Assembly (NCBI RefSeq): GCF_033708015.1
Contig: NZ_CP137920.1
Location: forward strand, 2,976,001 to 3,040,000
DNA from: Proteus vulgaris
Lineage (GTDB): Bacteria > Pseudomonadota > Gammaproteobacteria > Enterobacterales > Enterobacteriaceae
Length of the DNA: 64,000 nucleotides
Direction: 5' to 3'
Positions within the stretch are counted from its first letter, which is position 1, and each line of letters begins with the position of its first letter. A model generated the notes under the pieces. The model saw only the letters and a list, made by a program, of their open reading frames with translations. It was not told the DNA's origin and did no database searches. This document shows, one piece after another, positions 28,227 to 40,946 of this stretch. The position numbers were made by a program, and so were the translations under genes.

Positions 28227-29393
28227 TTAATCAGCCTGTTTTCTCAGGAACGCAGGGATATCTAAATAATCTGGTTCTTTGTTTGCCTGAGTCGATTGTT
28301 CGTTAACAGCTTTTGCAGCAGGCTTACTTTCTTCTACGGCAGAGAAAGAAGACATACTATTTTGCATTTGCTGGTAACGGTTCTCCATTGCGCTTTGCTG
28401 ATTCTGTTTATTAGTTACCAGCGTAATTTCTGGACGCTTGTCCATACCAATACCTGTTGCAACCACAGTCACACGCAATTCATCATTCATTTCTGGGTCA
28501 AGGGAAGTACCGATAACCACAGTCGCGTTATCTGATGCAAATGCACGAATGGTATTACCCACTGTTTCAAATTCATCAAGACGTAAATCAAAGCCAGCTG
28601 TGATGTTAACTAACACACCACGTGCACCAGATAAGTCGATATCTTCCAATAATGGACTTGAAATCGCCATTTCTGCAGCTTCTTCAGCACGATCTTCGCC
28701 TTTCGCAGCACCTGAGCCCATCATGGCATAGCCCATTTCAGACATCACAGTTCTTACGTCAGCAAAGTCAACGTTCATTAAGCCAGGACGAGTAATTAGC
28801 TCAGCGATACCTTGAACTGCGCCTTTTAATACATCATTAGCTGCACCGAACGCATCTAATAATGAAATTCCACGACCAAGTACTTTTAGTAATTTATCAT
28901 TTGGAATAGTAATTAATGAGTCAACATGTTTTGATAGCTCAGTAATACCTTGTTCCGCAAATGCCATACGCTTTTTGCCTTCAAAATTAAAAGGCTTAGT
29001 CACTACAGCAACGGTCAAAATGCCTAATTCTTTAGCCACTTCAGCAACAACAGGCGCAGCACCAGTACCAGTACCACCGCCCATACCTGCCGCGATAAAG
29101 ACCATATCAGCACCTTCAAGTGCTGCACGTAATCCTTCGCGATCTTCCTCAGCAGCATTACGGCCCACTTCAGGATTTGCACCTGCACCTAAGCCTTTCG
29201 TAATGGCATTACCAATTTGAATAGTCTGTCCGACCGCTGTTTTACGTAGCGCTTGAGCATCCGTATTGACTGCAAAGAAATCTACACCTTCAATACGTTC
29301 ACGAACCATGTGCTCAACCGCATTACCGCCGCCGCCACCAACGCCGATGACTTTGATCACCGCATCGTTGGTTAATTCCATAGGTTCAAACAT
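28227..29393 (-). CDS. ftsZ: Cell division GTPase FtsZ
   Basis: Tubulin homologue that polymerises into the Z-ring and organises the divisome. It is 388 aa (E. coli 383). The GTP-binding motif [10 protein letters not shown], the T7 loop [15 protein letters not shown] and the variable linker (about 320-370) are present. The C-terminal conserved peptide [14 protein letters not shown] binds FtsA, ZipA, ZapD and other partners. It lies between ftsA and lpxC, 70 bases after ftsA, all on the minus strand. Confidence 0.98.
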   Translation of the reverse strand: MFEPMELTNDAVIKVIGVGGGGGNAVEHMVRERIEGVDFFAVNTDAQALRKTAVGQTIQIGNAITKGLGAGANPEVGRNAAEEDREGLRAALEGADMVFIAAGMGGGTGTGAAPVVAEVAKELGILTVAVVTKPFNFEGKKRMAFAEQGITELSKHVDSLITIPNDKLLKVLGRGISLLDAFGAANDVLKGAVQGIAELITRPGLMNVDFADVRTVMSEMGYAMMGSGAAKGEDRAEEAAEMAISSPLLEDIDLSGARGVLVNITAGFDLRLDEFETVGNTIRAFASDNATVVIGTSLDPEMNDELRVTVVATGIGMDKRPEITLVTNKQNQQSAMENRYQQMQNSMSSFSAVEESKPAAKAVNEQSTQANKEPDYLDIPAFLRKQAD

Positions 29394-29463
29394 AATTTCT
29401 CTCCGTTTTGTGCCTTCTCAGGGCCGCTTGCTCAAACGGCCTCTTTTTAAATTTGTCTGATTA

Positions 29464-30720
29464 TTAAAACTCTCTTTTTAGCCAACCAGTGAGTTTCTTA
29501 AATAACCCACTGACAGCAGAGCGTTTTTCGGTTTCAGTTTCCTCACCAAAGTGAGATTCTTTACCGTAATGCAAAAGCCCAACCGCTGTTGAATAGTAGG
29601 GATCCTGCGCATAATCTGTTAGCCCGGTAATATTTAACGGTTTACCGATCCGTACTTGCGTGTGGAAAACACGTTGAGCACATTCAACAAGTCCATCAAT
29701 CTGTGCAGCACCACCTGTTAGCACGATACCTGCGGCTAAATGATGCTTAATCCCTTGCTGTCGTAACTGTTCTTGAACTTTTAAAATCTCTTCATTAACA
29801 AGATTGAGCAGTTCGGTATAACGAGGCTCAATCACCTCAGCAAGCGTTTGTCGTTGCAGACTTCTTGGTGGTCTACCTCCGACACTTGGAACTTCAACAT
29901 TTTCATCTTTACCAACTAAAGATCCTAATGCACAACCATGGCGAACTTTGATCGCTTCAGCATCATTTGGCGGAGTGCCAAATGCGTAGGCGATATCACT
30001 GGTTACAACATTGCCTGCATAAGGAATAACGCGGGTATGTCTTAATGCGCCACCGGTATAAATAGCGATATCCATTGTACCGCCACCAATATCAACAACA
30101 CACACACCTAATTCACGTTCATCTTCTGTCAATACAGCGAAACTAGAAGCGAGTCCCGCAAAAATCAGTTGATCCACTTTTAATCCACAGCGTTCAACTG
30201 CTTTTACAATATTCTTTGCCATATCGTTATGGCAGGTAATTAAATGAACTTTAGCCTGCATACGCACGCCCGATAATCCAACCGGGTTTTTTATCCCTTC
30301 TTGATAATCAATGGCATACTCTTGCGGTATAACGTGTAAAACACGGTGTTCATCTTTTACTTTAACGGATTTCGCGGTATGAACCACGCTATCAACATCA
30401 TCTTGGGTCACTTCTTCTTCTGAAATTGGCACCATACCAATCTCATTTTGGCAACTGATATGCTTACCTGATAACGCCAAATATACTGAGGATATTTGAC
30501 AGTCAGCCATCAGCTCAGCCTGATCTACCGCCCGTTGCACACATTTTACGACGGATTCGAGATCATTAACGCCACCTTTATCCATGCCCCGAGATGGACA
30601 ACTTCCCACCCCGATAATATTCACTACACCATCAGGCAGGATCTCACCGACAAGGGTAGCTACTTTGGCCGTACCAATCTCAAGACCAACTACTAATTTT
30701 CTGTCCGTCGCTTTGATCAT
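29464..30720 (-). CDS. ftsA: Cell division protein FtsA
   Basis: Actin-like ATPase that tethers FtsZ to the inner membrane and recruits later divisome proteins. It is 418 aa (E. coli 420). The actin-fold motifs LVVGLEIGTAKVATLVGE, VVDIGGGTMDIAIYTGG and VLTGGAAQIDGL are present. The C-terminal amphipathic membrane helix KKLTGWLKREF is intact. It lies between ftsQ (45-base gap) and ftsZ, the conserved ftsQAZ order. Confidence 0.98.
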   Translation of the reverse strand: MIKATDRKLVVGLEIGTAKVATLVGEILPDGVVNIIGVGSCPSRGMDKGGVNDLESVVKCVQRAVDQAELMADCQISSVYLALSGKHISCQNEIGMVPISEEEVTQDDVDSVVHTAKSVKVKDEHRVLHVIPQEYAIDYQEGIKNPVGLSGVRMQAKVHLITCHNDMAKNIVKAVERCGLKVDQLIFAGLASSFAVLTEDERELGVCVVDIGGGTMDIAIYTGGALRHTRVIPYAGNVVTSDIAYAFGTPPNDAEAIKVRHGCALGSLVGKDENVEVPSVGGRPPRSLQRQTLAEVIEPRYTELLNLVNEEILKVQEQLRQQGIKHHLAAGIVLTGGAAQIDGLVECAQRVFHTQVRIGKPLNITGLTDYAQDPYYSTAVGLLHYGKESHFGEETETEKRSAVSGLFKKLTGWLKREF

Positions 30721-30765
30721 TATTGTTCTGCCTTCGCCTTCATCGTGTCATCTGCCACGTCTTGT

Positions 30766-31551
30766 TTATTCATTCTCAAGTAATAAAGGAGCCCATCCGA
30801 CTGCACCACCACTGTCATAACGCAGATCTACGTAATCAACTCGCTTATCTGTTTGTTGTTGCAGTATCGGATACAACTCAATAAAGCGAGCGATCCGTTT
30901 TTCGTTATCCTTACGACCTAACTCCAATCGGACATCATTGTCTAAAACTAATTGCCATCCTTGACGGGCAGACATTGACGCTGCTTTTAAATTCAGGTTA
31001 CTTGCAAGAAGCTGATCTCTCATTGCCATATAACCTGACAACACCATTTTTTCGCTTCCTTGAGGGCCATATAACAAAGGATAATTTCCTTTGGTTTCTA
31101 ACTGCGTTGGCAGACTGAAAACGCGCCCTTCTTTATCAAGAAAGTAAGTATCATTCCAACGGGTAAAGGGAACATATTCTACCAGATGGATTTTAAGTTC
31201 ATCAGGCCACTGTTTACGAACAGTGACTTGCCTAATCCATGGCATGCGTTCAATTTTTTGCTGAATGATATTCACATCCTGTGTCATAAATGTGCCCGGT
31301 TGCCCTAAAGACAAAATGGCCTGACGCACATCATCATTCGTTGTGTAATGCCGCTCACCCGTTAATACAAGTTTTGAGATGGGCAGACGATTTGCGTCTT
31401 TCATCCAGTTAACTACTTGTATTCCACCCCAAACGATGGTGCCAATCACACATAAGAAAAAGATTAATCCTGATAAATAAGTCCCATTACTCGGTCTGCC
31501 AGAATGTTGCTTATCTTTGTGCTCTTTTATATTTAGCGCTGCTTGTGACAT
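30766..31551 (-). CDS. ftsQ: Cell division protein FtsQ
   Basis: Bitopic inner-membrane protein that links early and late divisome parts by binding FtsL and FtsB. The 261-aa product has one transmembrane helix at about residues 28-48 ([20 protein letters not shown]). A POTRA domain follows at about 57-125 ([20 protein letters not shown]), then the beta domain. The start codon is one base after the stop of the upstream 118-codon ORF (TAA-T-ATG), and its ribosome site CAGGAG lies inside that ORF, so translation is probably coupled to it. Confidence 0.96.
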   Translation of the reverse strand: MSQAALNIKEHKDKQHSGRPSNGTYLSGLIFFLCVIGTIVWGGIQVVNWMKDANRLPISKLVLTGERHYTTNDDVRQAILSLGQPGTFMTQDVNIIQQKIERMPWIRQVTVRKQWPDELKIHLVEYVPFTRWNDTYFLDKEGRVFSLPTQLETKGNYPLLYGPQGSEKMVLSGYMAMRDQLLASNLNLKAASMSARQGWQLVLDNDVRLELGRKDNEKRIARFIELYPILQQQTDKRVDYVDLRYDSGGAVGWAPLLLENE

Positions 31552-31552
31552 A

Positions 31553-31909
31553 TTAACCCACTAACTCCTGAGCAACGTTTAAACAAGAGAATCGCCCATC
31601 CTTTTGTCCGATATTCCAGCGATTAATACTTTTCCTACATATATATACTTTACGAACACTTTTAGGTTTGATAATTAAATCACTAAATTGTTCAATCTGT
31701 TGAGAATTATTTACTTTAAAAGAAGAAATAGCGAATTTTTCTGCATTTTTCTTGCTTTTAAACTGATATTTTTTCTCAACATGGATTTGAGCAAGCGAAT
31801 TTTCGATCGTTTTTTTCGCTAATATTGTGTCATTTTCCTCATAACACCCCATCATTACAGCTATTTTATTAACTATTTCACCATATATGATGTTCACTTG
31901 CTCAAACAT
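31553..31909 (-). pseudogene. Apparent ddlB remnant: ORF with decayed Ddl N-terminal domain
   Basis: A 118-codon ORF sits exactly where enterobacteria have ddlB (D-alanine-D-alanine ligase), 5 bases after murC and 1 base before ftsQ. The translation has no ATP-grasp or ligase motifs, but short stretches align with my recollection of E. coli DdlB residues 1-95. These are NKIAVMMG against DKIAVLLG near the start, RKVYI against QKVFI, and KDG...QELVG against EDG...LELMG at the end. The catalytic GGTSAEREVS loop is lost and the two ATP-grasp domains (about 210 residues) are gone. The product is rich in Lys, Asn and Ile, unlike its neighbours. It may persist because it delivers ribosomes to ftsQ. 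A separate small protein of unknown function is the alternative. Confidence 0.6.
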
Positions 31910-31914
31910 CTGTC

Positions 31915-33378
31915 TTAATCCTCGCTGAAAGATGGCTGTAATTTCGTCTCGGCCAAGCGACGCGCTATTTTACCAATATTTCCAGCACCTTGAACTAAAA
32001 CAAGATCATTATCTGTTAATACACCTGCTAATATTGATGAAATATTATCCACATCAGAAACCCAGATAGGATCTAGCTTCCCACGTTGACGAATTGTTCG
32101 ACAAAGTGAGCGACTATCAGCACCTGCAATAGGTGCTTCCCCAGCAGAATAAACATCTGTTAATAATAAAATATCAACCTGATTGAGAACAGTGGCAAAG
32201 TCTTCATATAAATCACGAGTACGTGTATAGCGATGAGGTTGGAAAATCATCACTAATCGTTTATCTGGCCATCCTGCTCTCGCCGCTTTTATCGTTGCAT
32301 CAACTTCTGTTGGATGATGACCATAATCATCCACTAGCATCACTTCACCTTCTTGACCATTAACATGCTCAAGACCGTAGTAACCTAAGAAATCGAAACG
32401 ACGTCCAGTACCTTGGAAGTTAAGTAATGCGGCTAAAATATGTTCGTCAGCAATACCTTCTTCTGTGGCGACAGCAACCGCAGCTGTCGCATTCAATGCG
32501 TTATGGCGACCAGGTGCATTTAATACAACTTGTAAATCTGGCATACCTTCACGAGATATAGTGAAAAAACCCTGAGCACCTTTTTGTTCATAATGCGTAA
32601 TACGAACATCAGCATCTTCACTAAAGCCATAAGTCGTAATATAACGCCCCACTTTAGGGATAATCGAACGAATAACATCGTCATCCAGACACATCACCGC
32701 ACGACCATAGAAGGGTAAATTGTGCAAAAAGGTAATAAACGTCTCTTTTAGATTGTCAAAATTACCGTGATATGTGTCCATATGGTCTGCTTCAATATTC
32801 GTAACAACAGCAACCATTGGTTGTAAATGTAAAAACGATGCATCGCTTTCATCAGCTTCAGCAATTAAATACCGACTGCAACCTAAGCGAGCATGAGTAC
32901 CCGCCGATTTAACAAGACCGCCATTAACAAATGTAGGATCTAAACCTGCTTGCGCATAAATATTTGAAATCATCGCTGTTGTTGTCGTCTTGCCATGTGT
33001 TCCAGCAATTGCAACACCATGACGATAACGCATCAATTCAGCCAGCATTTCAGCACGACGAATAACGGGAATACGTGCTTCTCTTGCTGCAATAATCTCA
33101 GGATTTTCTGCACTAATTGCTGTTGAAACCACAACAACACTTGCGCCACGAATATTTTCAGGGCGATGATTAAAATAGACTGTCGCGCCTAAGGCAACGA
33201 GTTGTTGTGTGACTACGTTTGGTGCTAAATCAGAACCACTGATTTGATACCCTTCGTTAGCCAACACTTCGGCAATTCCCCCCATACCCGCACCACCGAT
33301 GCCGATAAAGTGAATATGCTTAACTTTTCTCATTTCAGGCACAAACGATCTTAATTTTGCCAGTTGTTGTGTATTCAC
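31915..33378 (-). CDS. murC: UDP-N-acetylmuramate-L-alanine ligase MurC
   Basis: Cytoplasmic Mur ligase that adds the first amino acid, L-alanine, to UDP-MurNAc. It is 487 aa (E. coli 491). The N-terminal UDP-binding [14 protein letters not shown], the ATP-binding [12 protein letters not shown] and the ligase motif [10 protein letters not shown] mark it as MurC. It lies 41 bases after murG and 5 bases before the ddlB remnant. Confidence 0.97.
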   Translation of the reverse strand: MNTQQLAKLRSFVPEMRKVKHIHFIGIGGAGMGGIAEVLANEGYQISGSDLAPNVVTQQLVALGATVYFNHRPENIRGASVVVVSTAISAENPEIIAAREARIPVIRRAEMLAELMRYRHGVAIAGTHGKTTTTAMISNIYAQAGLDPTFVNGGLVKSAGTHARLGCSRYLIAEADESDASFLHLQPMVAVVTNIEADHMDTYHGNFDNLKETFITFLHNLPFYGRAVMCLDDDVIRSIIPKVGRYITTYGFSEDADVRITHYEQKGAQGFFTISREGMPDLQVVLNAPGRHNALNATAAVAVATEEGIADEHILAALLNFQGTGRRFDFLGYYGLEHVNGQEGEVMLVDDYGHHPTEVDATIKAARAGWPDKRLVMIFQPHRYTRTRDLYEDFATVLNQVDILLLTDVYSAGEAPIAGADSRSLCRTIRQRGKLDPIWVSDVDNISSILAGVLTDNDLVLVQGAGNIGKIARRLAETKLQPSFSED

Positions 33379-33419
33379 TATTTACTTCTTCACTCTAAGT
33401 TAATGGTTACAAGTTACGT

Positions 33420-34502
33420 TTATTTTTTTGCCACTTCGATTATCACATTTGCTACGCGCTCTGTGGCATCCGTAATCGCAACACTTTTTGCTTTCTCTGC
33501 CATTGCTAATAAGGTTTCTCTATCCCAATTTTTCAGGATTTGTGCAATGACTTCTGGCGTTAAATCATTTTGTTCGATAATTCGCGCGGCACCCGCTTTT
33601 TCTAGTGGTAGTGCATTCCAATATTGCTGTCTATCTTTGTGCTGAAAAGGAACAAAAATAGCGGGTAATCCCGCTGCGGCAATTTCACTGACTGTTAATG
33701 CGCCGGAACGACACACAACAACATCAGCCCATTGGTAAGCTTGCGCTATATCATCAATAAATTCAGTAACTTTATATTCAGATTTAACTGAATTTTTTGC
33801 TAATTCATTCTGATAGCGTATTTTTGTATCACTTTCGCCACCTTTTCCTGCTTGATGCCAGATTGTAACATGTTCACCTAATAAACCAGCAACTACGGGT
33901 AAGGTATGATTTAATATTCTAGCACCTTGGCTACCACCAATAATCAGTATACGAATAGGCCCCGTTCTCTCTTTTAATCGTACTGACGGTGCTTCAAGTG
34001 CTAAGACATCTTCACGAACAGGATTGCCAACAACAGGGGCGTTAGGAAATGCCCCCGGGAAAGCCTGTAATACACGTTTTGCAATTTTTGATAACCAGCG
34101 ATTAGTTAATCCAGCGATACCATTTTGCTCATGCAAAATAACGGGGATCCCGCACATCCAAGCTGCTACACCACCAGGACCTGAAACGTATCCTCCCATG
34201 CCAAGTACTGCATCTGGCTGATAGCGTTTCATAATAGCTCGTGCTTGAAAAATCGCTTTAATGATACGAATAGGTGCAGCGATTAATGCTTTAATACCTT
34301 TACCACGTAAGCCTGAAATACGAATAAATTCAATTTCGATACCGTGCTTAGGGACTAAATCAGCTTCCATTCTATCCGCTGTTCCTAACCATCGGATTTC
34401 CCAACCTTGAGATTGTAGATAATGAGCAACAGCCAGTCCTGGGAATACATGTCCCCCAGTACCACCGGCCATAACCATTAAACGGCGTCTACGCTCGCTC
34501 AT
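33420..34502 (-). CDS. murG: Lipid II synthase MurG
   Basis: Peripheral inner-membrane glycosyltransferase that adds GlcNAc to lipid I to make lipid II. The 360-aa product (E. coli 355) opens with [18 protein letters not shown] (the G-loop) and has the second-domain [10 protein letters not shown] and the donor-binding [21 protein letters not shown]. The start overlaps the ftsW stop by 4 bases (ATGA), so the two are translationally coupled. Confidence 0.97.
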   Translation of the reverse strand: MSERRRRLMVMAGGTGGHVFPGLAVAHYLQSQGWEIRWLGTADRMEADLVPKHGIEIEFIRISGLRGKGIKALIAAPIRIIKAIFQARAIMKRYQPDAVLGMGGYVSGPGGVAAWMCGIPVILHEQNGIAGLTNRWLSKIAKRVLQAFPGAFPNAPVVGNPVREDVLALEAPSVRLKERTGPIRILIIGGSQGARILNHTLPVVAGLLGEHVTIWHQAGKGGESDTKIRYQNELAKNSVKSEYKVTEFIDDIAQAYQWADVVVCRSGALTVSEIAAAGLPAIFVPFQHKDRQQYWNALPLEKAGAARIIEQNDLTPEVIAQILKNWDRETLLAMAEKAKSVAITDATERVANVIIEVAKK

Positions 34503-35692
34503 TTCGGGCTCCTTACAAACGCCTGAGCTTGTGCTAGACGTGTTTCATAATCAATTCGTAATAACATCACGATGGCGGTTGACATAATAATCAAGCTCGA
34601 ACCACCGTAACTAATAAGAGGAAGGGTTAAGCCCTTTGTTGGTAACATGCCTGCTGCTGCGCCTACATTGACCAATGATTGGAATGTAAACCAGATCCCG
34701 ATAGAGCAAGCTAAAAAGCCTGAAAAACGTTGTTCGAGGAGCAGCGCACGTCGCCCAATTTGCATCGCGCGAAAAGCGATGAAGAATACCATTAAAAGCA
34801 CCAAAACCACACCGATATAACCAAGTTCTTCAGCAAGAATGGAGAAAATAAAGTCGGTATGTGCCTCAGGCAAATATTCTAGTTTTTGTACTGAGTTTCC
34901 TAAACCTTGCCCAAGTAAATCGCCACGGCCAAATGCCATAAGAGATTGAGTAAGCTGATAACCACTGCCAAATGGATCTTCCCAAGGTTCTAAGAAAGAA
35001 GTAATACGTCGAACACGGTAAGGTTCAACGATAATCAACATAACAACAGCAGCGATGCCTGAACCGATAATGGCTAAGAACTGCCAAATTTTAGCGCCAG
35101 CTAAAAATAACAGCGCTAATGTTGTTACGAATAAAACCACAACTGTTCCTAAGTCTGGCTGTAATAACAATAAAATAGCCAGTACTAACATCACACCCAT
35201 CGGCTTACAGAAACCCCAAAAGTTATTTCTGACCTCTTCAACTTTTCGGACTAGATAGCTCGATAGATAACAAAACAGTGCAAGTTTTGATAATTCAGCT
35301 GGCTGGAAATTAAAAGGTCCCACCGCAATCCAGCGTGAAGCCCCATTTACTGAACTCCCAACCACCAATACCACCAGTAAAAGGAGTATTGAACCAAATA
35401 ACATTAAGCTGCTATAACGTTGCCAAATTGCCATTGGGATACGCATGGTGACTAACGCAAGACAAAATGCGACAACAATATAGATGCCATCACGTTTAGC
35501 AAATAAGAAAGGATCTTCTGCAAGACGTTGACCAACAGGCATTGAAGCCGATGTCACCATAATAAAGCCGACAACCGCTAATCCGAAAGTAAACCAGAGC
35601 AAAGTGCGATCATACGGCACAAATGCCGTATTCTCAGTTTGATAACTGCCCACTAGCCACTGTTTTAATCTTCGCATTGCGAATATGCTCAT
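34499..35692 (-). CDS. ftsW: Septal SEDS glycosyltransferase FtsW
   Basis: Polytopic inner-membrane peptidoglycan polymerase that works with FtsI at the septum. The 397-aa product (E. coli 414) has about 10 hydrophobic segments. SEDS-family motifs are present: [55 protein letters not shown] and [12 protein letters not shown]. It overlaps murD by one base and murG by four. Confidence 0.96.
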   Translation of the reverse strand: MSIFAMRRLKQWLVGSYQTENTAFVPYDRTLLWFTFGLAVVGFIMVTSASMPVGQRLAEDPFLFAKRDGIYIVVAFCLALVTMRIPMAIWQRYSSLMLFGSILLLLVVLVVGSSVNGASRWIAVGPFNFQPAELSKLALFCYLSSYLVRKVEEVRNNFWGFCKPMGVMLVLAILLLLQPDLGTVVVLFVTTLALLFLAGAKIWQFLAIIGSGIAAVVMLIIVEPYRVRRITSFLEPWEDPFGSGYQLTQSLMAFGRGDLLGQGLGNSVQKLEYLPEAHTDFIFSILAEELGYIGVVLVLLMVFFIAFRAMQIGRRALLLEQRFSGFLACSIGIWFTFQSLVNVGAAAGMLPTKGLTLPLISYGGSSLIIMSTAIVMLLRIDYETRLAQAQAFVRSPK

Positions 35693-37002
35693 CAGCCAAG
35701 CTCCCTTGCTAAACGTGCAAATTCATCACCACGCTGCTCAAAACATTTAAACTGATCTAAGCTTGCACATGCAGGAGAGAGCAACACCATATCTCCTGAT
35801 TTTACAGTAGGCGCTAAGGCGCGTATGGCTTCTTCCATTGTTACGGTTAATAAAGAAACATCTGGTCGCAAATTTGCCAATGCTTGTCCATCTTGTCCAA
35901 AACAGTACAGACGAATATTGTCACCGCTGATATAAGGTAATAAAGAAGTGAAATCAGCCGATTTTCCATCACCGCCTAATAAAAGATGGAGTGTGCCTTC
36001 AACTTCAAGTCCTCGTAACGCCGCTTCTGTACTTCCCACATTGGTCGCTTTCGAGTCATTTATCCAACGCACATTTTGATGTGAATAAACTAATTGAAAA
36101 CGGTGAGCAAGACCGTGGTACGTTTTCAATACCTCGGTTGCCGCTTTACGAGAAATTCCCACAGCATCAGCCAGTGCTAATGCAGCTAATGCATTGGTAT
36201 AATTATGTTGTCCTGCAAGATACATTTCAGCGGTTGAAAGGACTTTTTCACCTTTCACTTTTAAAATGCGATTTATGTTATCAAGCTGATAATCGCCTTG
36301 TCCAACACCAAAACTAACACAACGATTATCTTTACCCGCTAAAGGTAATGTTAATGCATCATCTTCGTTATAAACGCAGGTTTTAGCATTATCATAGATA
36401 CGTAGCTTCGCTTCACGGTATTGTTCTAATCCTAATGGATAGCGATTCATATGATCTTCGCTAATATTTAATACCGTTGCAGCAGCGGCGTGTAAACTAT
36501 ACGTCGTTTCTAATTGAAAACTCGATAATTCTAATACATATAAATCATGAGGCTCAGTTAATAAAGTCAGGGCAGGAACACCTATATTGCCCCCGACGCC
36601 AACGCGAATACCATCCGCACTTGCCATCTCACCGACCAGCGTTGTCACAGTGCTTTTACCATTAGAGCCAGTAATCGCAACAATAGGTGCGTTAGCTTCA
36701 CGGCAAAATAGTTCGATATCACCAATAATTTCAACACCATGACTGACGGCTTCAACAAGCTCTGGCGTCGATAGTGCAATACCAGGGCTTGAGATAATTA
36801 AATCAGCATCGTTAAGCCATGCTTGGTGAAAACTACCCGTATGATATTCAACGTCAGCAGGAAGCTTATCTAAGCCTCCTGGTTTTTGGCGTGTATCAAT
36901 AACCTTAGGTGTAACACCTTGGCGGATAAAAAAGTCAACGCAGGAAAGGCCTGTTATTCCAAGCCCTACAACAACCACTTTTTTTCCTTGATAATTTGCC
37001 AT
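35692..37002 (-). CDS. murD: UDP-N-acetylmuramoylalanine-D-glutamate ligase MurD
   Basis: Adds D-glutamate to UDP-MurNAc-L-alanine in the cytoplasm. It is 436 aa (E. coli 438). The N-terminal Rossmann-like [16 protein letters not shown], the ATP loop [15 protein letters not shown], and the [15 protein letters not shown] and [12 protein letters not shown] motifs are those of MurD. Junctions are tight: one base from mraY and a one-base overlap with ftsW. Confidence 0.97.
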   Translation of the reverse strand: MANYQGKKVVVVGLGITGLSCVDFFIRQGVTPKVIDTRQKPGGLDKLPADVEYHTGSFHQAWLNDADLIISSPGIALSTPELVEAVSHGVEIIGDIELFCREANAPIVAITGSNGKSTVTTLVGEMASADGIRVGVGGNIGVPALTLLTEPHDLYVLELSSFQLETTYSLHAAAATVLNISEDHMNRYPLGLEQYREAKLRIYDNAKTCVYNEDDALTLPLAGKDNRCVSFGVGQGDYQLDNINRILKVKGEKVLSTAEMYLAGQHNYTNALAALALADAVGISRKAATEVLKTYHGLAHRFQLVYSHQNVRWINDSKATNVGSTEAALRGLEVEGTLHLLLGGDGKSADFTSLLPYISGDNIRLYCFGQDGQALANLRPDVSLLTVTMEEAIRALAPTVKSGDMVLLSPACASLDQFKCFEQRGDEFARLARELG

Positions 37003-37003
37003 C

Positions 37004-38086
37004 TTAACGTACCTTTAATGTCGCCAAACCAATAAGCACTAACATCAGTGAGATGATCCAGAAACGGACAATAACACGAGGTTCAGGCCAACCTTTTAAT
37101 TCATAATGGTGATGAATTGGAGCCATACGGAAAATGCGTTGACCACGCAATTTAAATGAGCCGACTTGTAAAATTACGGAAAGTGTTTCAACAACAAAGA
37201 CCCCTCCCATAATGACTAATAAGAACTCTTGACGTAATAACACTGCAATTGTTCCTAGTGCACCACCTAATGCAAGAGAACCGACATCACCCATAAAAAC
37301 TTGAGCGGGGTAAGTATTAAACCAAAGGAAACCTAGGCCCGCACCCACAATAGCAGTACAGACAATCACCAATTCACCCGCATGCATCAAATAGGGAATT
37401 TTTAAGTAGCTTGCAAAATTAACGTTACCCGTCGCCCATGCAACTAATGCAAAACCCGCGGCAACAAAAACGGTTGGCATAATCGCTAAACCATCTAAAC
37501 CATCGGTTAAGTTAACGGCGTTACTTGTTCCAACAATAACAAAATAAGCCAACAAGATATAAAGCATACCCAGTTGAGGCATAACATCTTTAAAGAATGG
37601 CACGACTAACTGTGTTGCTGGTGTATCTTTGCCAATAGCATACATACTAAATGCCACAACAAGCGCTAATACGGATTGCCAGAAATATTTCCAACGAGCG
37701 ATTAAACCTTTGGTATCTTTACGAACCACTTTACGATAATCATCAACAAAACCAATCACGCCATAACCAATTAAAACCAGCAATACACACCAAACATAAG
37801 GGTTATCTAATCTTGCCCATAATAGTGTAGAGATGGATATGGAGAACAGGATCATAATCCCGCCCATTGTTGGTGTACCACGTTTGCTAAAGTGCGATTC
37901 TGGACCTTCGCTACGAACCACTTGTCCAATTTGCATTTTTTGTAACCATGCAATGAGATGAGGCCCCATCCATAAAGCAATAATTAACGCCGTCAATAAA
38001 CCAACAATCGCCCTGAATGTCAGATAAGAAAATACATTAAAAAATGTATGGTATTTAACCAAATATTCGGCTAGCCAAACTAACAT
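37004..38086 (-). CDS. mraY: Phospho-MurNAc-pentapeptide translocase MraY
   Basis: Inner-membrane enzyme that transfers phospho-MurNAc-pentapeptide to undecaprenyl phosphate, making lipid I. It is 360 aa, the same length as in E. coli, with about 10 transmembrane helices. The active-site motifs [41 protein letters not shown] and the HHHYELKGW loop are intact. It overlaps murF by 7 bases. Confidence 0.98.
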   Translation of the reverse strand: MLVWLAEYLVKYHTFFNVFSYLTFRAIVGLLTALIIALWMGPHLIAWLQKMQIGQVVRSEGPESHFSKRGTPTMGGIMILFSISISTLLWARLDNPYVWCVLLVLIGYGVIGFVDDYRKVVRKDTKGLIARWKYFWQSVLALVVAFSMYAIGKDTPATQLVVPFFKDVMPQLGMLYILLAYFVIVGTSNAVNLTDGLDGLAIMPTVFVAAGFALVAWATGNVNFASYLKIPYLMHAGELVIVCTAIVGAGLGFLWFNTYPAQVFMGDVGSLALGGALGTIAVLLRQEFLLVIMGGVFVVETLSVILQVGSFKLRGQRIFRMAPIHHHYELKGWPEPRVIVRFWIISLMLVLIGLATLKVR

Positions 38087-39462
38087 TCAAAGCACTCCTT
38101 TAATGCGTTCACAATATCTTCCATCGCGGAGCTTCGTGAACCTTTTACTAAAACTGAAACAACATCATGCTGCTGTAATAATGGAATTAATTGAGCAAGT
38201 AAGTCAGCTTTAAATGCAAAATGCTGACCACCTTGATTTTCATCACTAATAAAATGGCTGTGATGCCCAACAGTAAAGACCTGATCAATCCCTGCATTGT
38301 GAGCAAAACGGCCAACATCGCGGTGACACTTTTCTGAATCTTTACCTAATTCAGCCATATCCCCTGCAACAAAAATTTTATATCCAGGTAATTGTGAGAG
38401 CACTTGTAAGCCCGCAATCATCGAGCCATCGTTCGCATTATAAGTGTCATCTAACACCATTTTTCCTGATGTTAATTCAACAGGGTACAATCTTCCCGGA
38501 ACTGCTTTTAATGTCGATAAACCAAGGCGAATATCTTCAAGTGTTGCCCCAGCAGATAGCGCCAGTGCGCTTGCAGCTAACGCATTCGCAATATTATGGC
38601 GACCTGGTAATGGAAGAGTGACATCAACACAACCTTCTGGTGTGTGTAAAGTGAAGTTTGTGATGAATTGCTTGACTACGATCTCGGTAGGATAAAAATC
38701 GGCATTACGTTGTGCAGATAAAGAGAACGACCATTGTGTTTGGCGCGCATTTAAATGATGTTGCCAAAGAGGTAAGTCATTACTATCAAGATTAATAATG
38801 GCTGTACCTTGTTCTTTTAAGTGCGTAAAAATCTCGCCTTTTGCCTGAGCAATACCTTCCAGTGAGCCAAAACCTTCAATGTGTGCAGAAAAGAGGTTGT
38901 TTACCAATGCACTATCTGGTTTTACCATATTTACGGTATAAGCGATCTCACCAATATGATTTGCACCTAATTCGATAACCGCAAAACGGTGCTCAGGTGT
39001 TAAACGAAAAAGCGTTAAAGGTACGCCAATATCGTTATTTAAATTGCCATGGGTATATAAGGTTTCACCACAGTGACGCAAAATAGAAGCCGTCATCTCT
39101 TTAACAGACGTTTTTCCAGAAGAGCCTGTCAACGCAACAATCTTAGCTGGGCTTAACGAACGAATATGTGCTGCAATTTCCCCCATTGCTAAATGGGTAT
39201 CTTTCACAATAAGTTGCGGACAATCGACATCAATTTCACGATTAACTAAAACTGCAACAGATCCCTTTTCTTTTACATCAGCAATAAAATCATGTGCATC
39301 AAAACGCTCACCCGTTAACGCAATAAACAGGCAATCTTCATCAATTTTACGACTATCTGTTGAAATCGATTTGATAATAAGCTGATCCGCTTGGCTTTGA
39401 GTGATATGACTCAATGTACCTTTGGTAACTTGTGCAATATTTCCTAAAGACAGAGGGATCAC
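38080..39462 (-). CDS. murF: UDP-MurNAc-tripeptide-D-alanyl-D-alanine ligase MurF
   Basis: Adds the D-Ala-D-Ala dipeptide to complete the peptidoglycan precursor. It is 460 aa (E. coli 452), with ATP loop [26 protein letters not shown] and [12 protein letters not shown]. It depends on a D-Ala-D-Ala ligase. Because ddlB in this cluster is decayed, a ligase encoded elsewhere (such as ddlA) must supply the dipeptide. It overlaps murE by 4 bases and mraY by 7. Confidence 0.97.
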   Translation of the reverse strand: MIPLSLGNIAQVTKGTLSHITQSQADQLIIKSISTDSRKIDEDCLFIALTGERFDAHDFIADVKEKGSVAVLVNREIDVDCPQLIVKDTHLAMGEIAAHIRSLSPAKIVALTGSSGKTSVKEMTASILRHCGETLYTHGNLNNDIGVPLTLFRLTPEHRFAVIELGANHIGEIAYTVNMVKPDSALVNNLFSAHIEGFGSLEGIAQAKGEIFTHLKEQGTAIINLDSNDLPLWQHHLNARQTQWSFSLSAQRNADFYPTEIVVKQFITNFTLHTPEGCVDVTLPLPGRHNIANALAASALALSAGATLEDIRLGLSTLKAVPGRLYPVELTSGKMVLDDTYNANDGSMIAGLQVLSQLPGYKIFVAGDMAELGKDSEKCHRDVGRFAHNAGIDQVFTVGHHSHFISDENQGGQHFAFKADLLAQLIPLLQQHDVVSVLVKGSRSSAMEDIVNALKECFEC

Positions 39463-40946
39463 GCTATCACCCCCAATAACCGTGCAACGGTTAATCTGTC
39501 TGAATAATCAAGGCGACGCGAGCCAACTAACTGATAATCTTCATGCCCTTTACCTGCGACTAAAATCATATCATTGGTATCTGCTTGCATAATCACGTTA
39601 GTGACCGCTTCAGCTCGACCTTCAATAGCCATCGCACGCCCCGGATCCATTAAACCTGAAAGAATATCTTGGATAATCGCTTGAGGCTCCTCACTACGAG
39701 GATTGTCATCGGTGATAACCACTTTATCAGCTAGCTCTTCTGCGACAGCGCCCATTAGTGGGCGCTTACCTTTGTCTCTATCTCCGCCACAACCAAATAC
39801 ACACCACAGTTTCCCCGTGCAGTGTAAACGAGCGGCTTGAAGTGCTTTCTCTAAAGCATCTGGGGTATGGGCATAATCGACAATAACTGTAGGGCGATTA
39901 TCCGCACTAAAGACTTCCATGCGACCACAAACAGGGGTGAGTACAGATGAAGCATTAATCACAGCATTTAATGGGTATCCGAGTGCTAATAATGTGGCTA
40001 AAGCACATAAAAGATTACTAACATTAAAAGCCCCCATAAGTGGACTTTCAATTTCACCATCACCCCAGCTAGAACTAAAGTGAATCGTTGCACCCGCATC
40101 ATGATAATGAATATGGGTTGTTTTAACGAATCGACCTTGCCAATTTTGTGGCAATTTATTTTCCATTGTCACAGCAACAGCATCAGGCAAACGTGATAAC
40201 CATTTTTGACCAACGGTATCATCTGCATTAATGATTTTTTCCCCACTCTGATGGGTAGAAAATAGTAACCATTTTGCGTCTTCGTAGTTAGCCATATCAC
40301 CGTGATAATCAAGATGATCACGACTCAAATTCGTAAAGACACTCGCCACAAAAGGCAATGCACTGACACGACCTTGAACTAAACCATGAGAAGAAACTTC
40401 CATCGCTGTCAATGTCGCGCCTTGATTTAATAATTGCTGTAACTCTAATTGAATATCAACGGCAGATCCTGTGGTGTTCATCGCAGGAACAACATGACCT
40501 AAAAGGCCGTTACCGACTGTTCCCATCACAGCACTTGTTTCACCTAAACCGTGTGCCCACTGTGCTAACAATTGTGTTGTTGTCGTTTTTCCGTTAGTCC
40601 CAGTAACACCAATCAGTTTCAGTTTTTCTGCAGGTTGATGATAAAAATGCCCCGCTAACTTTGACAACTCTGCATTGAGGTTATCAATATAAATCACAGG
40701 AATGCCGTGGCTTTCACGGATTTCACCATGCGTTGCAACATCTTGTGCTTCTGCTAATACTGCCGAAACACCTTGAGCAATTGCTTGAGGAATATAGCGT
40801 CTACCATCAGTTTCATGACCTTTAATGGCGATAAAAAGATCACCGCTCGCCGCTTTTCGGCTGTCGAGTGTCATGTCTTTGAGCATCAATGATGGTGCTT
40901 GTATCCCGAGTGCCCCTAATAGGTCACTTAAGTTAGGATCGGCCAC
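39459..40946 (-). CDS. murE: UDP-MurNAc-tripeptide synthetase MurE (meso-DAP adding)
   Basis: Adds the third stem residue to UDP-MurNAc-L-Ala-D-Glu. It is 495 aa (E. coli 495). ATP loop [29 protein letters not shown] and the substrate-selecting DDNPRSEEP (DNPR) are present, and the last indicates meso-diaminopimelate rather than lysine. The start lies inside the 3' end of ftsI (14-base overlap). Confidence 0.98.
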   Translation of the reverse strand: MADPNLSDLLGALGIQAPSLMLKDMTLDSRKAASGDLFIAIKGHETDGRRYIPQAIAQGVSAVLAEAQDVATHGEIRESHGIPVIYIDNLNAELSKLAGHFYHQPAEKLKLIGVTGTNGKTTTTQLLAQWAHGLGETSAVMGTVGNGLLGHVVPAMNTTGSAVDIQLELQQLLNQGATLTAMEVSSHGLVQGRVSALPFVASVFTNLSRDHLDYHGDMANYEDAKWLLFSTHQSGEKIINADDTVGQKWLSRLPDAVAVTMENKLPQNWQGRFVKTTHIHYHDAGATIHFSSSWGDGEIESPLMGAFNVSNLLCALATLLALGYPLNAVINASSVLTPVCGRMEVFSADNRPTVIVDYAHTPDALEKALQAARLHCTGKLWCVFGCGGDRDKGKRPLMGAVAEELADKVVITDDNPRSEEPQAIIQDILSGLMDPGRAMAIEGRAEAVTNVIMQADTNDMILVAGKGHEDYQLVGSRRLDYSDRLTVARLLGVIA

